NCBI GenBank assembly: GCA_022747635.1
Contig: JAKTNV010000009.1
Coordinates: 5,531,204 to 5,595,203, forward strand
Direction: 5' to 3'
Length of the DNA: 64,000 nucleotides
Source: Hetaerina americana
Lineage: Eukaryota; Arthropoda; Insecta; Odonata; Calopterygidae
The translations under genes were made by a program, and so were the position numbers. Shown piece after piece: positions 23,037 through 33,989 of this stretch. How positions within the stretch are numbered: the first letter of the stretch is position 1; each line of letters starts with the position of its first letter. Under the pieces are notes generated by a model that saw only the letters and a program-made list of their open reading frames with translations, was not told the DNA's origin and made no database searches.

Positions 23037-23548
23037 CTATCCTAAAAAAGGCCTACAGTGGTCGAGTATCCTATCCGCTACCTTACTCGCCGCTTCCGCC
23101 GTGTAATGGACCCCAGATCGGTTAAGGGGAGTCCTGCAAGATCGGAGGGTTGGCCTCAGGTCGACGAAGGAGGCTCCTATGTCCGAGCAGAATCTCGATA
23201 GTCTCTGGTTTATGCCTTCCACTCGGCTCCAAACCAGAGACCCGCGATCCTCCCTCGGAACGATGCTGCAGACCGTTAGTCCCAGCCGAACCCCCTCGAC
23301 GCCCTGGACGCGCTTCACCTCGGAGCTCAGTTCCCTAAGGGAACGGAGGACCTCCTCGGATCCACGGTCCGTGACGTCGTTGGTGCCCACATGGGCCACG
23401 ACCTGCAGCCTAGAGCACTTCGTGCCTTTGACCGCTGCCTCGATTGCCTTCGTCACCTGAGGGACTCCTCCGCCTGGTATACACCAGGCGGTCACCCGTT
23501 GATCGGCGCCTACGCGGCGCGCCCTTTCCCTCAATGGAACCATTACAC
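23037..23548 (-). CDS. LINE ORF1, 3' part, SGNH esterase-like
   Basis: This continues ORF1 after the nested insertion, beginning V-MVPLRERARRVG. Esterase-type blocks are visible: AHVGTNDV (block III, GxND) and RSGVHYTAEAASKVADRI (block V, with the catalytic His). The position normally Asp in D-x-x-H appears as Ser, so activity is uncertain. CR1 ORF1 proteins commonly carry such a domain. The frame ends HCRPFLG-stop at 23037. The last codons CCT TTT TTA GGA TAG contain a canonical -1 slippery heptamer (23049-23043). Confidence 0.75.
23043..23049 (-). promoter_or_regulatory. candidate -1 frameshift site, T TTT TTA
   Basis: In the ORF1 frame the bases are CC|T TTT TTA|GGA TAG. This is an X-XXY-YYZ heptamer placed two codons before the stop. 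Slipping back one base gives AGG ATA GAG..., which stays open for 38 codons into the codon at 22929 where the ORF2 frame is then continuous. No clear downstream pseudoknot was seen by eye. Confidence 0.6.
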
Positions 23549-25650
23549 TTACTTACTTTCTCTTAAATTCATTCTTCCAAAGCGTTTTCTCGAATGATGT
23601 TGCCACCGCATATCTCCAAGAAACAATACATACTCCACCCATGGAAAAAATAACAGTGGACCAACAAGGAATTCTAAAATTGCTTAACGAGATTAAACCC
23701 AACAAATCCCCGGGTCCCGAAAATATACCAGCTAGGGTGATAAAACATTTAGCTCCAAACATTGCCCCGTACCTTGAATTTATATTTAACAAATCCCTCA
23801 CAGAGTGCAAAGTACCTAAGATTTGGAAAACCGCGCAAATAACGCCTATTTTTAAAGGTGGTGACAGGGAGGATCCCAGTAATTACAGACCTATATCTCT
23901 CACTTCTATCTGTTGCAAAATCATAGAGCACATAATTGTCAGTTCAACAATGAGACACCTTGACAATATTAACTTTTTAAGTGACAATCAACACGGTTTC
24001 AGGAAAACCCGCTCCTGCGAAACCCAATTAGGATTATTTACACATGATTTACTTTTATCGGGTGAGAGAGGTAGGCAAGTGGATGCCATCTTCTTAGATT
24101 TTCAAAAGGCATTTGATAAGGTCCCACATGGTAAACTCATTCATAAATTAAAGGTCGCGGGTATAAATAAGGGCACCATAAGTTGGGTTAAAGATTTTCT
24201 TTCGGAGCGGGAACAGAGGGTAGTCCTTGATGGCGCTAGTTCCGACAGCGTTCGAGTCACGTCGGGGGTACCTCAGGGAAGTGTGATCGGGCCGTTGCTT
24301 TTCTTGATTTTTGTTAACGATTTGAACCGCGAAGTGAAAAGTAAAATTAGGATGTTCGCGGATGACACGGTGATCTATCGGGAGATATCTGGGGATGAGG
24401 ATCGTTTTATTCGAGAGCAGGATTTAGATTGCATTACTAAATGGTGTTCTAACTGGGGATTGACTCTAAATTATAATAAATGTTCAGTGGTAAATTTCTT
24501 TAAAAGATCAACGGGATTTGCTTACAAATTAGCTGGAGGTGACCTAGCAGTAGTTGATACGGTAAAATACCTAGGTGTCACATTCACAAAAGACTTAACT
24601 TGGGGGTCTCACATACGTAAAGTCTGCGGTCAAGCATATAAAAAATTGGGATTCATTCGACGCGTTGTCGGAAAAAGTGACTCGAAGGTCAAGGAACGTT
24701 GTTACCACGCTCTTGTAAGGCCTCATTTAGAATACGCATGCAGCGTGTGGGATCCGAGTGAAAAAGGTCTCATTCGGGAAATTGAGAAGGTTCAACGCCG
24801 GGCAGCCCGTTTTGTAAAAAATTCCTACGATAAAACGCAAAGCGTCACCGAAATGCTCATGGATTTGGGGTGGGAATCATTGGCTGAGAGACGATTCAAT
24901 GCAAGATTGAAATTATTAAATAAATTTAGATCCGCATGTTTCAGCACCGAGGTCTCGCAAATTATTCGTACTCCTACATACATTAGTCGCTTGGATCATG
25001 CATATAAAATTCGGGAAATAGATGCCAGAACTAGCCGACTCAATGACTCCTTCTTCCCACGGACAATACGGGATATCAACTGCAGGGTTATAGATAGCAA
25101 AAATTCCACTTGCCACCCTCAGCGTCTAAAAAATAATTAGTTGTATTTAAATGCATGCTCTTCCACTAACCTTATGTGTTTTGCTATAATAACCCATTCT
25201 TTCCGAATGACCTCATTCATGTTCTGTTCATCTGTTTTTAAGTTTCCCTTTCAATCCCTCGTCCCTCTCCGCGGGGGCAAATTCCTGCTACCTGCAACGT
25301 TGGGTCGCATTCCCTGCCAATTAGAGACTCTTTGGGGGTCGAGTGTTTCGTGGTGCATTTTCATGTGGTAGTGATGTTTCAATTTCTTGCTTGTTGTGTC
25401 CTGGCTTCCGTGTTGTAGGATGTCTTTCGTGCTGCATCATGGGGTGCAGTTTTTTAGTTGTTTTGCGGTATATGTGTTTGCATGAGTATTGGATGAAGGG
25501 ATTTTTGCATGAGTGTGTGCGCTGCTGTGGGTGTAATTTTCCGTGTTTTTTTTTTTGCATGTGGTATTTTTCTTTTTTACGGTTGGTGACCTAACACCCC
25601 CCGCCACACGCCCTTGCGGCGGCTTGCGGGGTATTATGTAGATGTAGATG
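23549..25650 (+). mobile_element. nested, 5'-truncated family A copy (antisense)
   Basis: This 2,102-base insert carries the same LINE in the opposite direction, flanked by TACAC at 23544-23548 and 25651-25655. Homology to the host copy starts at 23561 (TCTTAAATTC). The 12 bases before it (TTACTTACTTTC) have no counterpart, like extra bases often seen at LINE 5' junctions. The tail is (GATGTA)n. Removing it with one TACAC restores ORF1. The encoded RT segments differ from the host copy at only a handful of residues, so the insertion is recent. Confidence 0.88.
23641..25140 (+). CDS. LINE ORF2 RT, truncated copy
   Basis: A 499-codon open frame matches residues 456-954 of ORF2 in the host copy, lacking the endonuclease and early linker. 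It keeps the whole RT core, including GVPQGSVIGP and FADD (codons at 24355-24366), with no stops. Differences include ISRLDHAYK for IGRLDHAYK, and changes near KGTISWVKDF and INCRVIDSKN. Without endonuclease and promoter it is presumably non-autonomous. Confidence 0.85.
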   Translation: MEKITVDQQGILKLLNEIKPNKSPGPENIPARVIKHLAPNIAPYLEFIFNKSLTECKVPKIWKTAQITPIFKGGDREDPSNYRPISLTSICCKIIEHIIVSSTMRHLDNINFLSDNQHGFRKTRSCETQLGLFTHDLLLSGERGRQVDAIFLDFQKAFDKVPHGKLIHKLKVAGINKGTISWVKDFLSEREQRVVLDGASSDSVRVTSGVPQGSVIGPLLFLIFVNDLNREVKSKIRMFADDTVIYREISGDEDRFIREQDLDCITKWCSNWGLTLNYNKCSVVNFFKRSTGFAYKLAGGDLAVVDTVKYLGVTFTKDLTWGSHIRKVCGQAYKKLGFIRRVVGKSDSKVKERCYHALVRPHLEYACSVWDPSEKGLIREIEKVQRRAARFVKNSYDKTQSVTEMLMDLGWESLAERRFNARLKLLNKFRSACFSTEVSQIIRTPTYISRLDHAYKIREIDARTSRLNDSFFPRTIRDINCRVIDSKNSTCHPQRLKNN

Positions 25651-25655
25651 TACAC

Positions 25656-26169
25656 GACGGACATTCGAGCTACCTATTACTACAACTCCCTCCCTTCCCG
25701 TTCCCTGACGTATTACCCTAGGCAGTGCCCTCGGAGTAGGGATAGGGGCTGCAGGTACGGTGGTGCTATCATCCGACAGCACCTGGTACCTGTTGGAGAC
25801 GGGGATGGTATCTGCCTCCGCAGAGTCCAATCCACGCCGCAGCGTTACCTTCCCCTTGCCCCGAGAGACGACCCTCCAATCGTCCGACCTACGGACGTGA
25901 GACACTCCCTCGTTGGGAGATGGGACACGGGGTAGGTCTCTAATCGCCCAGCCACGTGTTGCATTCGGACGAATCCGTGCACCCATATGGGCGTGGCGGG
26001 TTTTCGTATTCCCACCCCGAGCACCGTCTCTCCTGAGGGAGGTCCTCCGGCCAGCGATCTCCGATCGAAGCTCCCGCACCATTCTCTCCAGCATGACAAT
26101 ACGGGCCCTTAAAGCCGCGCATTCGCCAGTGCCTTCGAGCATGGCAACAGGGGACCTAGATGAAGCCAT
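25656..26169 (-). CDS. LINE ORF1, 5' part (interrupted)
   Basis: The first ATG (26169) starts MASSRSPVAMLEG; an upstream TTG also keeps the frame open. Residues about 15-45 (ALRARIVMLERMVRELRSEI) form a likely coiled coil, as in trimerising or RNA-binding LINE ORF1 proteins. A basic, Arg-rich stretch follows. The segment ends at VVVIGSSNVRRV, the first block of an SGNH-hydrolase fold with the putative nucleophile Ser. Here the coding sequence is interrupted by the antisense LINE copy and resumes at 23548 in the same frame once the copy and one TACAC repeat are removed. Confidence 0.7.
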
Positions 26170-26621
26170 CTTAAATAACAACCGAGTTCCCAACAAAAGC
26201 TAACTTGTATACGCTACGCTAAAATTTCTAAGAGGGGTTAGTTAAATTTACCTCAAACAATAAGTTACGCTTTGGAAGATAGTAAAGAAAGGAAAGAAAA
26301 AAGATGGTAAAGAAAATAAAGCACTCACCGATAACCAATTAGATTCGACGGACAAAAACCACCGCAAGCCACTACGAGTACCCACTAGGAATACCACCAA
26401 ACTATTAAAAACTAATAACAAGCAACACAAAAACTAAATAAACTTAACTATTTCACAAAATTAAAGCTAACACTAAACTACACTTCACTAGGGAAGAACA
26501 AACACAGAGGTACAGAAGTATCAGCAGGCACGCAGGTAGTCTCAGGTAGGGTCGAACCGGTTCTAGGGAGCGAGCTCGAGCACGTCTGTTCTCGGCAGAA
26601 GCCAGGCAGAGAGTGATTGCA

Positions 26622-27170
26622 AAGTCATCATCAGGTGATAAGGCTTTGTAAGTCGAAACTCTAGGGTCGCGTATAATTAACTATATGTGGAAGAAGACAA
26701 TGTTTTCTTTTCCGATATGAATCGCTTCCACAAAGTGACGCCTCAAGCCATACTATTCCCGAATAATATTGTCAGGCCTGCGTCCGTTGATTACGCGTAT
26801 TTTAGAGCGATCGCTATTTATAAATATTAAGAAAGGACAATAGGACAATCTTTTATCTGCGTCCCTATCCCTTTCCCTTGCGTCTATTTTCATGCGAATG
26901 AATACTTGTTCGCTGAGTTATTCATGATTGAATGTGTATTTGGCCAATGCGGCTCGTCACTTTCTTCAGGCTATGCGTGCCGCGAAACGCACTGTTCCTA
27001 TCCTATATGATTGCTTTTCTTACTGCCCTTTTCCTTTTGTGTTTACCTCTATTTCTCCTTTGGTAGGCGAAACAATTCCCTATGCCATCTCCTCCTGGCC
27101 AAGGAATGGGTTGACCTAGTCGCATATATACCCCTAAGTATATTTAAGGGTAACTTACGTTTCCTCGAAA
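26622..27170. other. spacer
   Basis: No gene was recognised. A block at 26856-26910 (CCCTATCCCTTTCCCTTG, then TCTATTTTCAT) recurs in altered form at 27312-27350. Confidence 0.4.
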
Positions 27171-27179
27171 GCTAAAGTG

Positions 27180-27370
27180 CTTAGAGCTTTGGCCCGGTGA
27201 GTAGAAAGATCCGGTACTCAAGCCCCCGTAAAGGAACTATTTTTGCGCTTGTGATCTGCTCGATTCCGCCTTCCTCACCTTTCCTGTGTTTATCTTTTAT
27301 GTGTGTTCCTATCCCTTTTCCTTGTATCTATTTTCATTAAAATGAATATCGGCAGTTGAATATTTATACC
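27180..27370 (+). repeat. possible tRNA-like SINE relic
   Basis: TTTGGCCCGGTGAGTAG resembles an A box, and GGTACTCAAGCCCCCG, 18 bases later, resembles a decayed B box. The body ends TCCTGTGTTTATCTTTTAT, which recurs at 27979-27997 after GGTTCAAACTCTGG (27928-27941). Two diverged copies of one SINE family are plausible; the A-to-B spacing in this copy is short. Confidence 0.3.
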
Positions 27371-27879
27371 GATAATGCGTTACGAGTAAGTTCGGTATGA
27401 TGAACAGGATGAAGTTTCCACAAATTATACACCATATTATTGAAAGGGATTACATCAATAAAGGCTTCAAAAGTAAAGAGAAGCACGTTTCCATGGAGTA
27501 TCGGCGATATTCTGCCAGCAATTATTCAAAGACGTCAATGACACACTTTTGGATGCATATAAATGGTTTCCAGAAGCGAATAAAAAAAACTTTCTCCTGT
27601 GGACTCCGGCTGAAAAACTATTATTGAGTATACTATATAGTACGGACATTTATAGAATAAACAGGGAAGCAATACTAATTTTTTTCGATAATAACTCTTT
27701 AACCCTGCTTACTTCTTAATTATTTTTCCAAAACAATTCACAAACTTTTTACACCAGGAGGGTAGTACGTTAAGACCCCCTCAAGTGTATGTAAAAGAAA
27801 CATTTTGATCACTCTTAAACTTTGCTTCAATATTTAAAGAACCTTAAAAATTGGAAAAAGACGAAACAATAGGCAGTGC

Positions 27880-28010
27880 AATGTTACTCATAGAAACCCT
27901 GTTAACCGAAGTTCTGTGGTTCAAACTCTGGTCAAATATTTTTTTCCCAGATGTGATCCACAGTCCTTTACTACCAATCCTGTGTTTATCTTTTATTCGT
28001 TGTGTTTCTA
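27880..28010 (+). repeat. possible second copy of SINE relic
   Basis: GGTTCAAACTCTGG looks like a B box. The following ATTTTTTTCCCAGATGTGATC and TCCTGTGTTTATCTTTTAT align loosely with 27246-27310. No convincing A box was found. Confidence 0.3.
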
Positions 28011-28410
28011 AGCTAGTAAGTTTTATAGCCAATCTTATCTGTAGAAGGCCTCAGAGAAGGCCTAAAGCTTTAACTTTAATACATATCCTAATAATACATA
28101 TATTTTAATATTAATTTGTTTGTTTGGAGACGAATCACGAAAAGACACTACGGGGTAAGGGATTCAAATCTTTTGCATAAATAGGGCGTACATTTGCAGA
28201 GTAACACCGGATAGGTCCAACCTGGATCAACTCGCACTCTCCTGGAAATAATAGAGATTAGAAATGAAACATTTTATGTTAAATTTGTTTTATATACAGT
28301 CGTCAACACATATTTTATTCAGAATTAAGAGATGAATTCATTCGCCTCAATGAGGAGCGACATTGAATAAACTTTTGCATCTTTTATCTAACTACCATGT
28401 CATATACAAA
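28011..28410. other. AT-rich spacer
   Basis: No recognisable feature. Confidence 0.45.
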
Positions 28411-28726
28411 CGTAGTAGTAATGGTAGTTTTAGGGGAGGCGACCGACAGCTTAGGTAACCAGCGCCTTCAGGGATGGGCGGGAGAACGATGAAGTGTGGA
28501 GAGAAACCCGGCGTCGGCATTAGCCTACACTCGACGAAAGGCACCCATGGGTCAAACAGTTTAACGTCCTATCCGATGGATGGCGTACTCACTCAAAGTG
28601 CTCTCCACAAAGCACTCCGAGTAGGGATCGAGATACCACTGAAAAATTTCCGTAATCTCCACGATTCGAACCAGGGCCCTCTCGGTGGGAAGCCAGTACT
28701 TTAGTCACCGCACCTTCGCGATCCCC
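28411..28726 (-). mobile_element. tRNA-derived SINE, (CTA)n tail
   Basis: On the minus strand it begins GGGGATCGCGAAGGTGCGGTG (A-box region). It has a B box GGTTCGAATCG and a body with ATCTCGATCCCTACTCGGAG and GCTTTGTGGAG, and ends with ACTACCATTACTACTACG. The same family is better preserved at 54070-54380. Confidence 0.75.
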
Positions 28727-28734
28727 TATTTGTA

Positions 28735-29390
28735 AACGTATATTATGAATTATGCCGACTGCTGGGAAGATAGTTATTTGGTAAATTGCTATTTCAACAT
28801 TCGATGGCCTTGAATCACTTCTTCAAAAGAAAGATCTTTAGGCGAATCAGTTCTTTTCTATAGCACATCAACTCGCATCAGATGTCTGCAAATACCAGAT
28901 ATTTCCGTGGGAATTTTATTTGGAGTGCTCCTCTGTCTCTCAGTCTTGATTTAATTGCCCGAGATAAGTTGGACATATAATTGAGTTGTTCTTAATTTAA
29001 TTCCTCTTGACTGCCACAATCCGAATCAAAATGCCGGATTGAACTCGGGAACGCTCCGTCACAAGAACAGAGAGGAGACTATGCTCAGTATGTAATGTGG
29101 AGAATTGGGTAAACTGTAAGGGTTGCTTTCTTTCCGCATAGTATTTGAAAATCTCAAGGACGGCCAAAGTCATTAACACTCCCAAGCAACGGCGCCCCGG
29201 CCCGCAAGGCTATTAATTGCCCCCCCCCCCCAGGGTTGGCCAAACTCTCATTAATGCTCGAGCTATGACTACTTTTCCTCACACAAGGGATCCAGATTAT
29301 AAGTTGTTCTTTCTGTTGAACGCCAATCCGCCGGAACGACTATTTATTCCGAGTGATCTTACTTTTTAAAAATTAATCTAGCCATTAGAT
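28735..29390. other. spacer with a C-run
   Basis: No gene was recognised. A run of about 11 C lies at 29221-29231. Confidence 0.4.
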
Positions 29391-29395
29391 TTTGC

Positions 29396-30314
29396 AGGAT
29401 GCACCCGAAAAGTGGTAAAATTATTTTTTTTAATTAATTTATTTAACAGATTTGCACAAACGCTTACAATTCTTCAAAGTACTGTCCTTGGGCCTCTAAA
29501 CATTTTTTCGAGCGACTCTGCCATGACCGGTACGCGCCCTGGAAGGCGTCTTCGGGGACATCTCACAGAGGTCTTCGTCACGCCTGATTGGATCTCTCCT
29601 GTGGACGAAAAACGGGCTCCTTTCAGGGCTGCCTTAATCCGAGGGAACAAAAAGAAGTCTGGTAAGGCGACGTCAGGACTATAGGGCCCCCGATGTGGCA
29701 GCGTGGAAACCTGGTGTTTGGCCAGGAACTCGAGGACTTATAGCGCGTTGTGGCAAACAGCTTGGACACGAGCTGGGGCCCACACTTTCCTCATCGCTAA
29801 ATCTTCAATAACAATACTAAACTCAACAGTATACGACAAGTCCAGTTTATTTGCAACCATCTCGATATTCAATCTTCGGTCAGAGTCCAACAATTGTCGG
29901 ACACGAGCCACATTGTTGTCGGTTTTGCTGGTTGACGGCCGCCCAGAGCGTTGTTCGTCGTGATCTTCTTCCCGGCCCTCCTTAAAGGTCTTGAACCACG
30001 TAGAAACTTGTGAGTAGAACAGAGGTAGAAGTCTCCGTAATCCTCACGAATCATTTTGTCAATCTCCTCAAGAGATTTTTTGAGTTTGGTACAAAACTTA
30101 GTAATCGCGTAATGTTGCTCGATCGTCGATTCCATTTTTTTCGTGACACGTTCAGCGCACAGAGGTTTACAATAACTAACGTCCTGCCGCTCCCACATCT
30201 TAGAGAGCACTGAGACCGGTTTCGCGGCAAATTTTAGCCTCCCCTCCGGCACCACTCCAACCAATAGGAGCGGCGCGGGAAATTCAATTGCATTACTTTT
30301 GGAACGCGCCATCC
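29396..30314 (-). mobile_element. mariner element, internally deleted
   Basis: The left end (GGATGCACCCGAAAAGTGGT) and the reverse complement of the right end (GGATGGCGCGTTCCAAAAGT) are diverged TIRs. A minus-strand transposase relic starts at about 30135 (MESTIEQHYAITKFCTKLKK). After MRKVWAP it jumps to a degraded HDNA block (VCHNAL-stop), then LEFLAKHQVSTLPHRGPYSPDVALPDFFLFPRIKAALKGARFSS in separate frames. The catalytic centre is deleted and there are several lesions. Confidence 0.75.
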
Positions 30315-30885
30315 GAAACCTTGAAAGTCTAATTTATGACACAACCTTTTAAGTGATTTATTGATATCCACCAAGGCTGCCATCAACCATGAGTGATGCA
30401 TGAGTTATTAATATTACTTATTTTGATTAATAGAATGAAAGTGACGAAAACGGAAGAATTTTTGCTGGTATAATCTATAAATGATTCACAGCACCAGTTT
30501 TGCACACATTTTGTTTTGAGTTAAGCTCCTCCAAAATCTAGTTTTGAGATGAAAATATTCACATGAGTTACGGGTGCGAAGGAATGGCGAAGGGAACTGA
30601 TGGATTGAAAGAACCCGAGCCTGTTAAACCAAAACACTTAACTGAACAATAATTAACAAAGGAATGAAAAAGTAAAGAATTTGGTCTCATATAAAGGTAT
30701 TCTTGTAGGAAGATATGTACTTAAGTTTTCTCAAAACATGTTATGAAAAGGTATTCTTGCAGAAAAAAATATATTTCAGGTTTTTCAAAATCTATCATAG
30801 TTATTTTTATCTTTTTTTTGTCACGATTCTTAATCCTTTTATGCATTTAATACACCGCAACAATTATTTGAAAGGCGCTCTTTAG
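30315..30885. other. AT-rich spacer
   Basis: No gene was recognised. A short repeated phrase, AAGGTATTCTTG, occurs at 30696 and 30750. Confidence 0.4.
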
Positions 30886-30889
30886 TCCG

Positions 30890-31150
30890 CGCCATAACGG
30901 GTTGTGCAGCATCTTTCCTCTTTGTCACCTGCCCACTGTCATTCCATTCTCTTCATTTCCCACACAGCTCCTCGCGCCGAAATTTTTCATCGTCTGCCTC
31001 TCGAGGTTCATCTTAGCCCTCTCTCGGCAATTCTCTCCTCCATCGTCCCTTGAGTTATGACCTTCGGGGAACACTCCTGCTTCAAGATACGTCCAATCAA
31101 TTTACCTCTTCATCTCGTTGGAGTCCTCCCTTCATACAACCTTTGAATTA
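30890..31150 (-). mobile_element. RTE-like LINE C-terminal relic
   Basis: The minus strand reads EERIAERAKMNLERQTMKNFGARSCVGNEENGMTVGR. It resembles the RTE C-terminal region (a 'VEGKRGRGRPRM...L.QMM...GARSY.EMKR.A' pattern). It is short and degraded, hence modest confidence. Confidence 0.4.
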
Positions 31151-31569
31151 ATTCTTCATTTCCTACTCTTCCTGTTGATGCACGAGATGGCTTCAGCCTC
31201 AGCCACAAGCACTAGACAATAAAGACATTCTCAAATCTAAATTACAAATGCACCGAATGTAACCACGTTTGCAACGGCTGCCGTTTAAACCTTAACCGGC
31301 ATATGTTCGTCATCTCATCAACACTTTAAAAATATCCCTCCTAAAAAATTGAAGGAATCAGCTAAATATATCGTCCCGTTTCAGGAAGTTTTTTTCTAAA
31401 ATAGACAGAAGAAGGTTAAATACCTCACGAATGTAAACTAGCCCATCATATACGTGTACATAAATTTCCCTTCTATAAAGGCTATGATGGGGAAAAACGA
31501 CCCAATTGCCGACCCATTTCTCTACATCGATCTCTTGTAAAATGAACACATTATAGTCAGTAGCATTCT

Positions 31570-32150
31570 GAGATTTCTCGATGGTAAGAATACTATATAC
31601 TAAGCAACAACTAGCACGGATTTAGGAAGAGCAAATCTTGCGAAACACAATCCGGTCTCTGCATTCACTATATACTTAGATCGCAGGTAAACAACACAAA
31701 ATTTGGTGCAGTATTTCTGGATTTCAAGAAAGCCTTCGATAAAGTCTTGTACAATAAATTGTTACACCAACTTAAATGCAATGGTATCAATGAGAAAATA
31801 ATATATTGGATTGGAGACTTATTGTCATATCGCAAACAAATAGTAGTCGTATGGTTGTGCTCAACGGATATATATGCAATTTCTGGTGTCCCCTAGGAAA
31901 GTGTAATACGGCCACTTCTATTCTTAAATACATTTTTGACTTAAGCTCACACGTCAGTAGCAATTTTAGATTATTTGCCGACGACACGGTAGTATACAGG
32001 GAAATAAGGGGTCGATCAGATTGCGAGCTACTCTCTAGAGACTTATACGCAATATTGGATTGGTGCAAGGAATGGGGAATAGTACTTAACACGGGCAAAT
32101 GCGCAAATTGACATTTGAAACAAAAGAAGTGGCGAACAGAACTCGAAGTA
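31570..32150 (+). mobile_element. CR1-like LINE RT fragment, family B
   Basis: Plus-strand frames give FRKSKSCETQSG, FGAVFLDFKKAFDKVLYNKLL, YRKQIVVV, then SNFRLFADDTVVYREIRGRSDCELLSRDLYAILDWCKEWGIVLNTGKC. They match the RT of the element at 35.8-36.7 kb in order. Frameshifts break it and both ends are missing. Confidence 0.75.
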
Positions 32151-32159
32151 ATATCTTTA

Positions 32160-33980
32160 CTCAAATGTTTTCATTAACTACACTGTCGAAACTTATAACC
32201 AAAAATAAATGTCTTACCTCGATTCTTCTTCAGATTTTCCACCCTATAAATGTGACTAAAAATAGCTAGAACTATGCTCAAAGCTAAATCGTTCAGTCAT
32301 GCATTTTGCAGTAATAAGCTGCTTTGATGGAAAAACTAAAGAGGTCCCCAGTGCTACAAGTCTCTCTTACAAATATGACACGCTTCGGAGGTGCATTAGA
32401 AGAACACATGCCACAGTTACTGCAGTAAACAGAAATTAATTTTAAAATTGGATTCAGATTACACCAGCCGCATCTCATTGTTATTTAATCCGGGGGGACA
32501 ATATGTTAAAGAAAACTAGTGTACCATTTATTTCCGCAAGATAGAATCTTCATACGAATTTCCCATTTCCCTAATTAAAGAAATGAATTTTTAAAAACCA
32601 GGTTGGACTTCAAACACTGCTCGAAAAAAAATTCGGCCGTACAATTTTTCCATGCCCAGCGCTAGTGACATTGCTCTTGCCGTGATTAGTTTTGCCCATT
32701 AACATCGCACTCTAATTTGGAAACCACACGCCGAAGGGTGGGAGAAGAGGAATAATGGCGCTGTGTTACGAGCGCTTTTTCCTTTCTTTTCTATTTTTTA
32801 TGTAATTTCAGTTAAATGGATTGTCAATGCCGAGCTTATTCCCGCCGGTGAGGACGGACAAAAGAGAGGCGTCAGAGTGGTGAGTAAAATCTGTCATTTG
32901 ACATGCAGGCGAGGATGAAAAAATATACCACCGTTCCGCCGTGGCGTAGTGGAGGTAAATGAATGTGTTACCGAGGACTTGCAAGAGGAACCCCGGCTGT
33001 CCTCCGGTTGACACGTCGGGGATTCACTCTGCGCCATCCCGGCTGGCAAATGCCTGAGTCTCGCGGGAGTGGAGTGTAGGGAGGAGGGAAGCCACTCAAG
33101 CCGTCGAAGAGATAAATTATATTCGGTTTGAACTAACAGGTCGGCCAATAAAATGGCCATGCTTTCGACTGTTTATTTCCGGATTTCGGAGCAAATGATT
33201 ACATGCCAACTGGTCGAGTGGAGGAGGGCGACGAAGTAATTGGTTCGTTTTGGATCTCATGCAGCTCTCGACGAGTGCTTCATACGTATGATAAAAAAAA
33301 AACCTCAGCGCCGTTGAAAATAGTCGATCGCTGATCACAACGCTCGCGCCACGCGATGCAAACGCTCATCCTTTCAACGATGCGACGGAATTAAAGCTAA
33401 CTAATACACCAAGTGTATTTTTTCAACGACATTGTAAACGCGTCGATAAAGGATGTTATTCGGACATAACCAACACTCGTGTGTTCTTGCTTTTGTATTC
33501 ATAGGTGAGATAATTTACGGCCCACGTGGCTGTGCGCTTGGAGGATTTAAATTCGCCGTTCGATTGGGGCAAGAGTTATTTCCAGATTTTCAATTTAAAA
33601 GGTTAGGTGGTAATAGTTTGCCTATATCTTTTTTAATATCAATAGCACCAAATTATGTGGAATTAATCGCTACAATTTTAATAATTTCTAGAATTTTCAA
33701 TGAAATGGAAATTGCATTAGCTAATTGCATCCGTAGCCATTCATCTTAATTCTTCTTTAATAGCAATTAAAGCAGTTAAAGCCCACGACTGGCACAATGT
33801 GTATCAAGCAAAAACTTAGGCTTAGTAAATTAATGAACAATTCCAAAATTACAACAATAGGTTGGCCTACATTGGATATAACATGGCATAAACTGTTTTC
33901 ATACATAAGAACTGAATTCCAATTCCAGATTATACAGAAACACTCACACGAGCAGTATAATAATGGGACGGCAAAATAGA
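32160..33980. other. unassigned spacer
   Basis: About 1.8 kb without a recognised gene or element. A 98-codon plus frame (33453-33749) has hydrophobic stretches but no recognised family or splice context. It is the longest plausible unassigned frame here, yet unsupported. Confidence 0.4.
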
Positions 33981-33989
33981 AAGCAAATA

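Larger units (their letters stand above)
19551..26616 (-). mobile_element. near-complete CR1-like LINE (family A)
   Basis: The element runs 5' to 3' on the minus strand: 5' UTR (about 26616-26170), ORF1, ORF2, about 440 bases of 3' UTR, the shared hairpin (19574-19608) and a (TGTAGA)n tail. Subtracting the 2.1-kb nested copy at 23549-25650 leaves about 5.0 kb, a usual full length for CR1 elements. TTGCA occurs at 19546-19550 and 26617-26621 and may be the target duplication, the same length as the TACAC of the nested copy; a 5-base match alone is weak. The ORF1 esterase-like domain and APE-type endonuclease plus RT in ORF2 place it in the CR1/L2 group. Confidence 0.85.

Noticed and set aside
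33453..33749. 98-codon hydrophobic plus frame as host exon
   Set aside because: No recognised family and no supportable splice structure.
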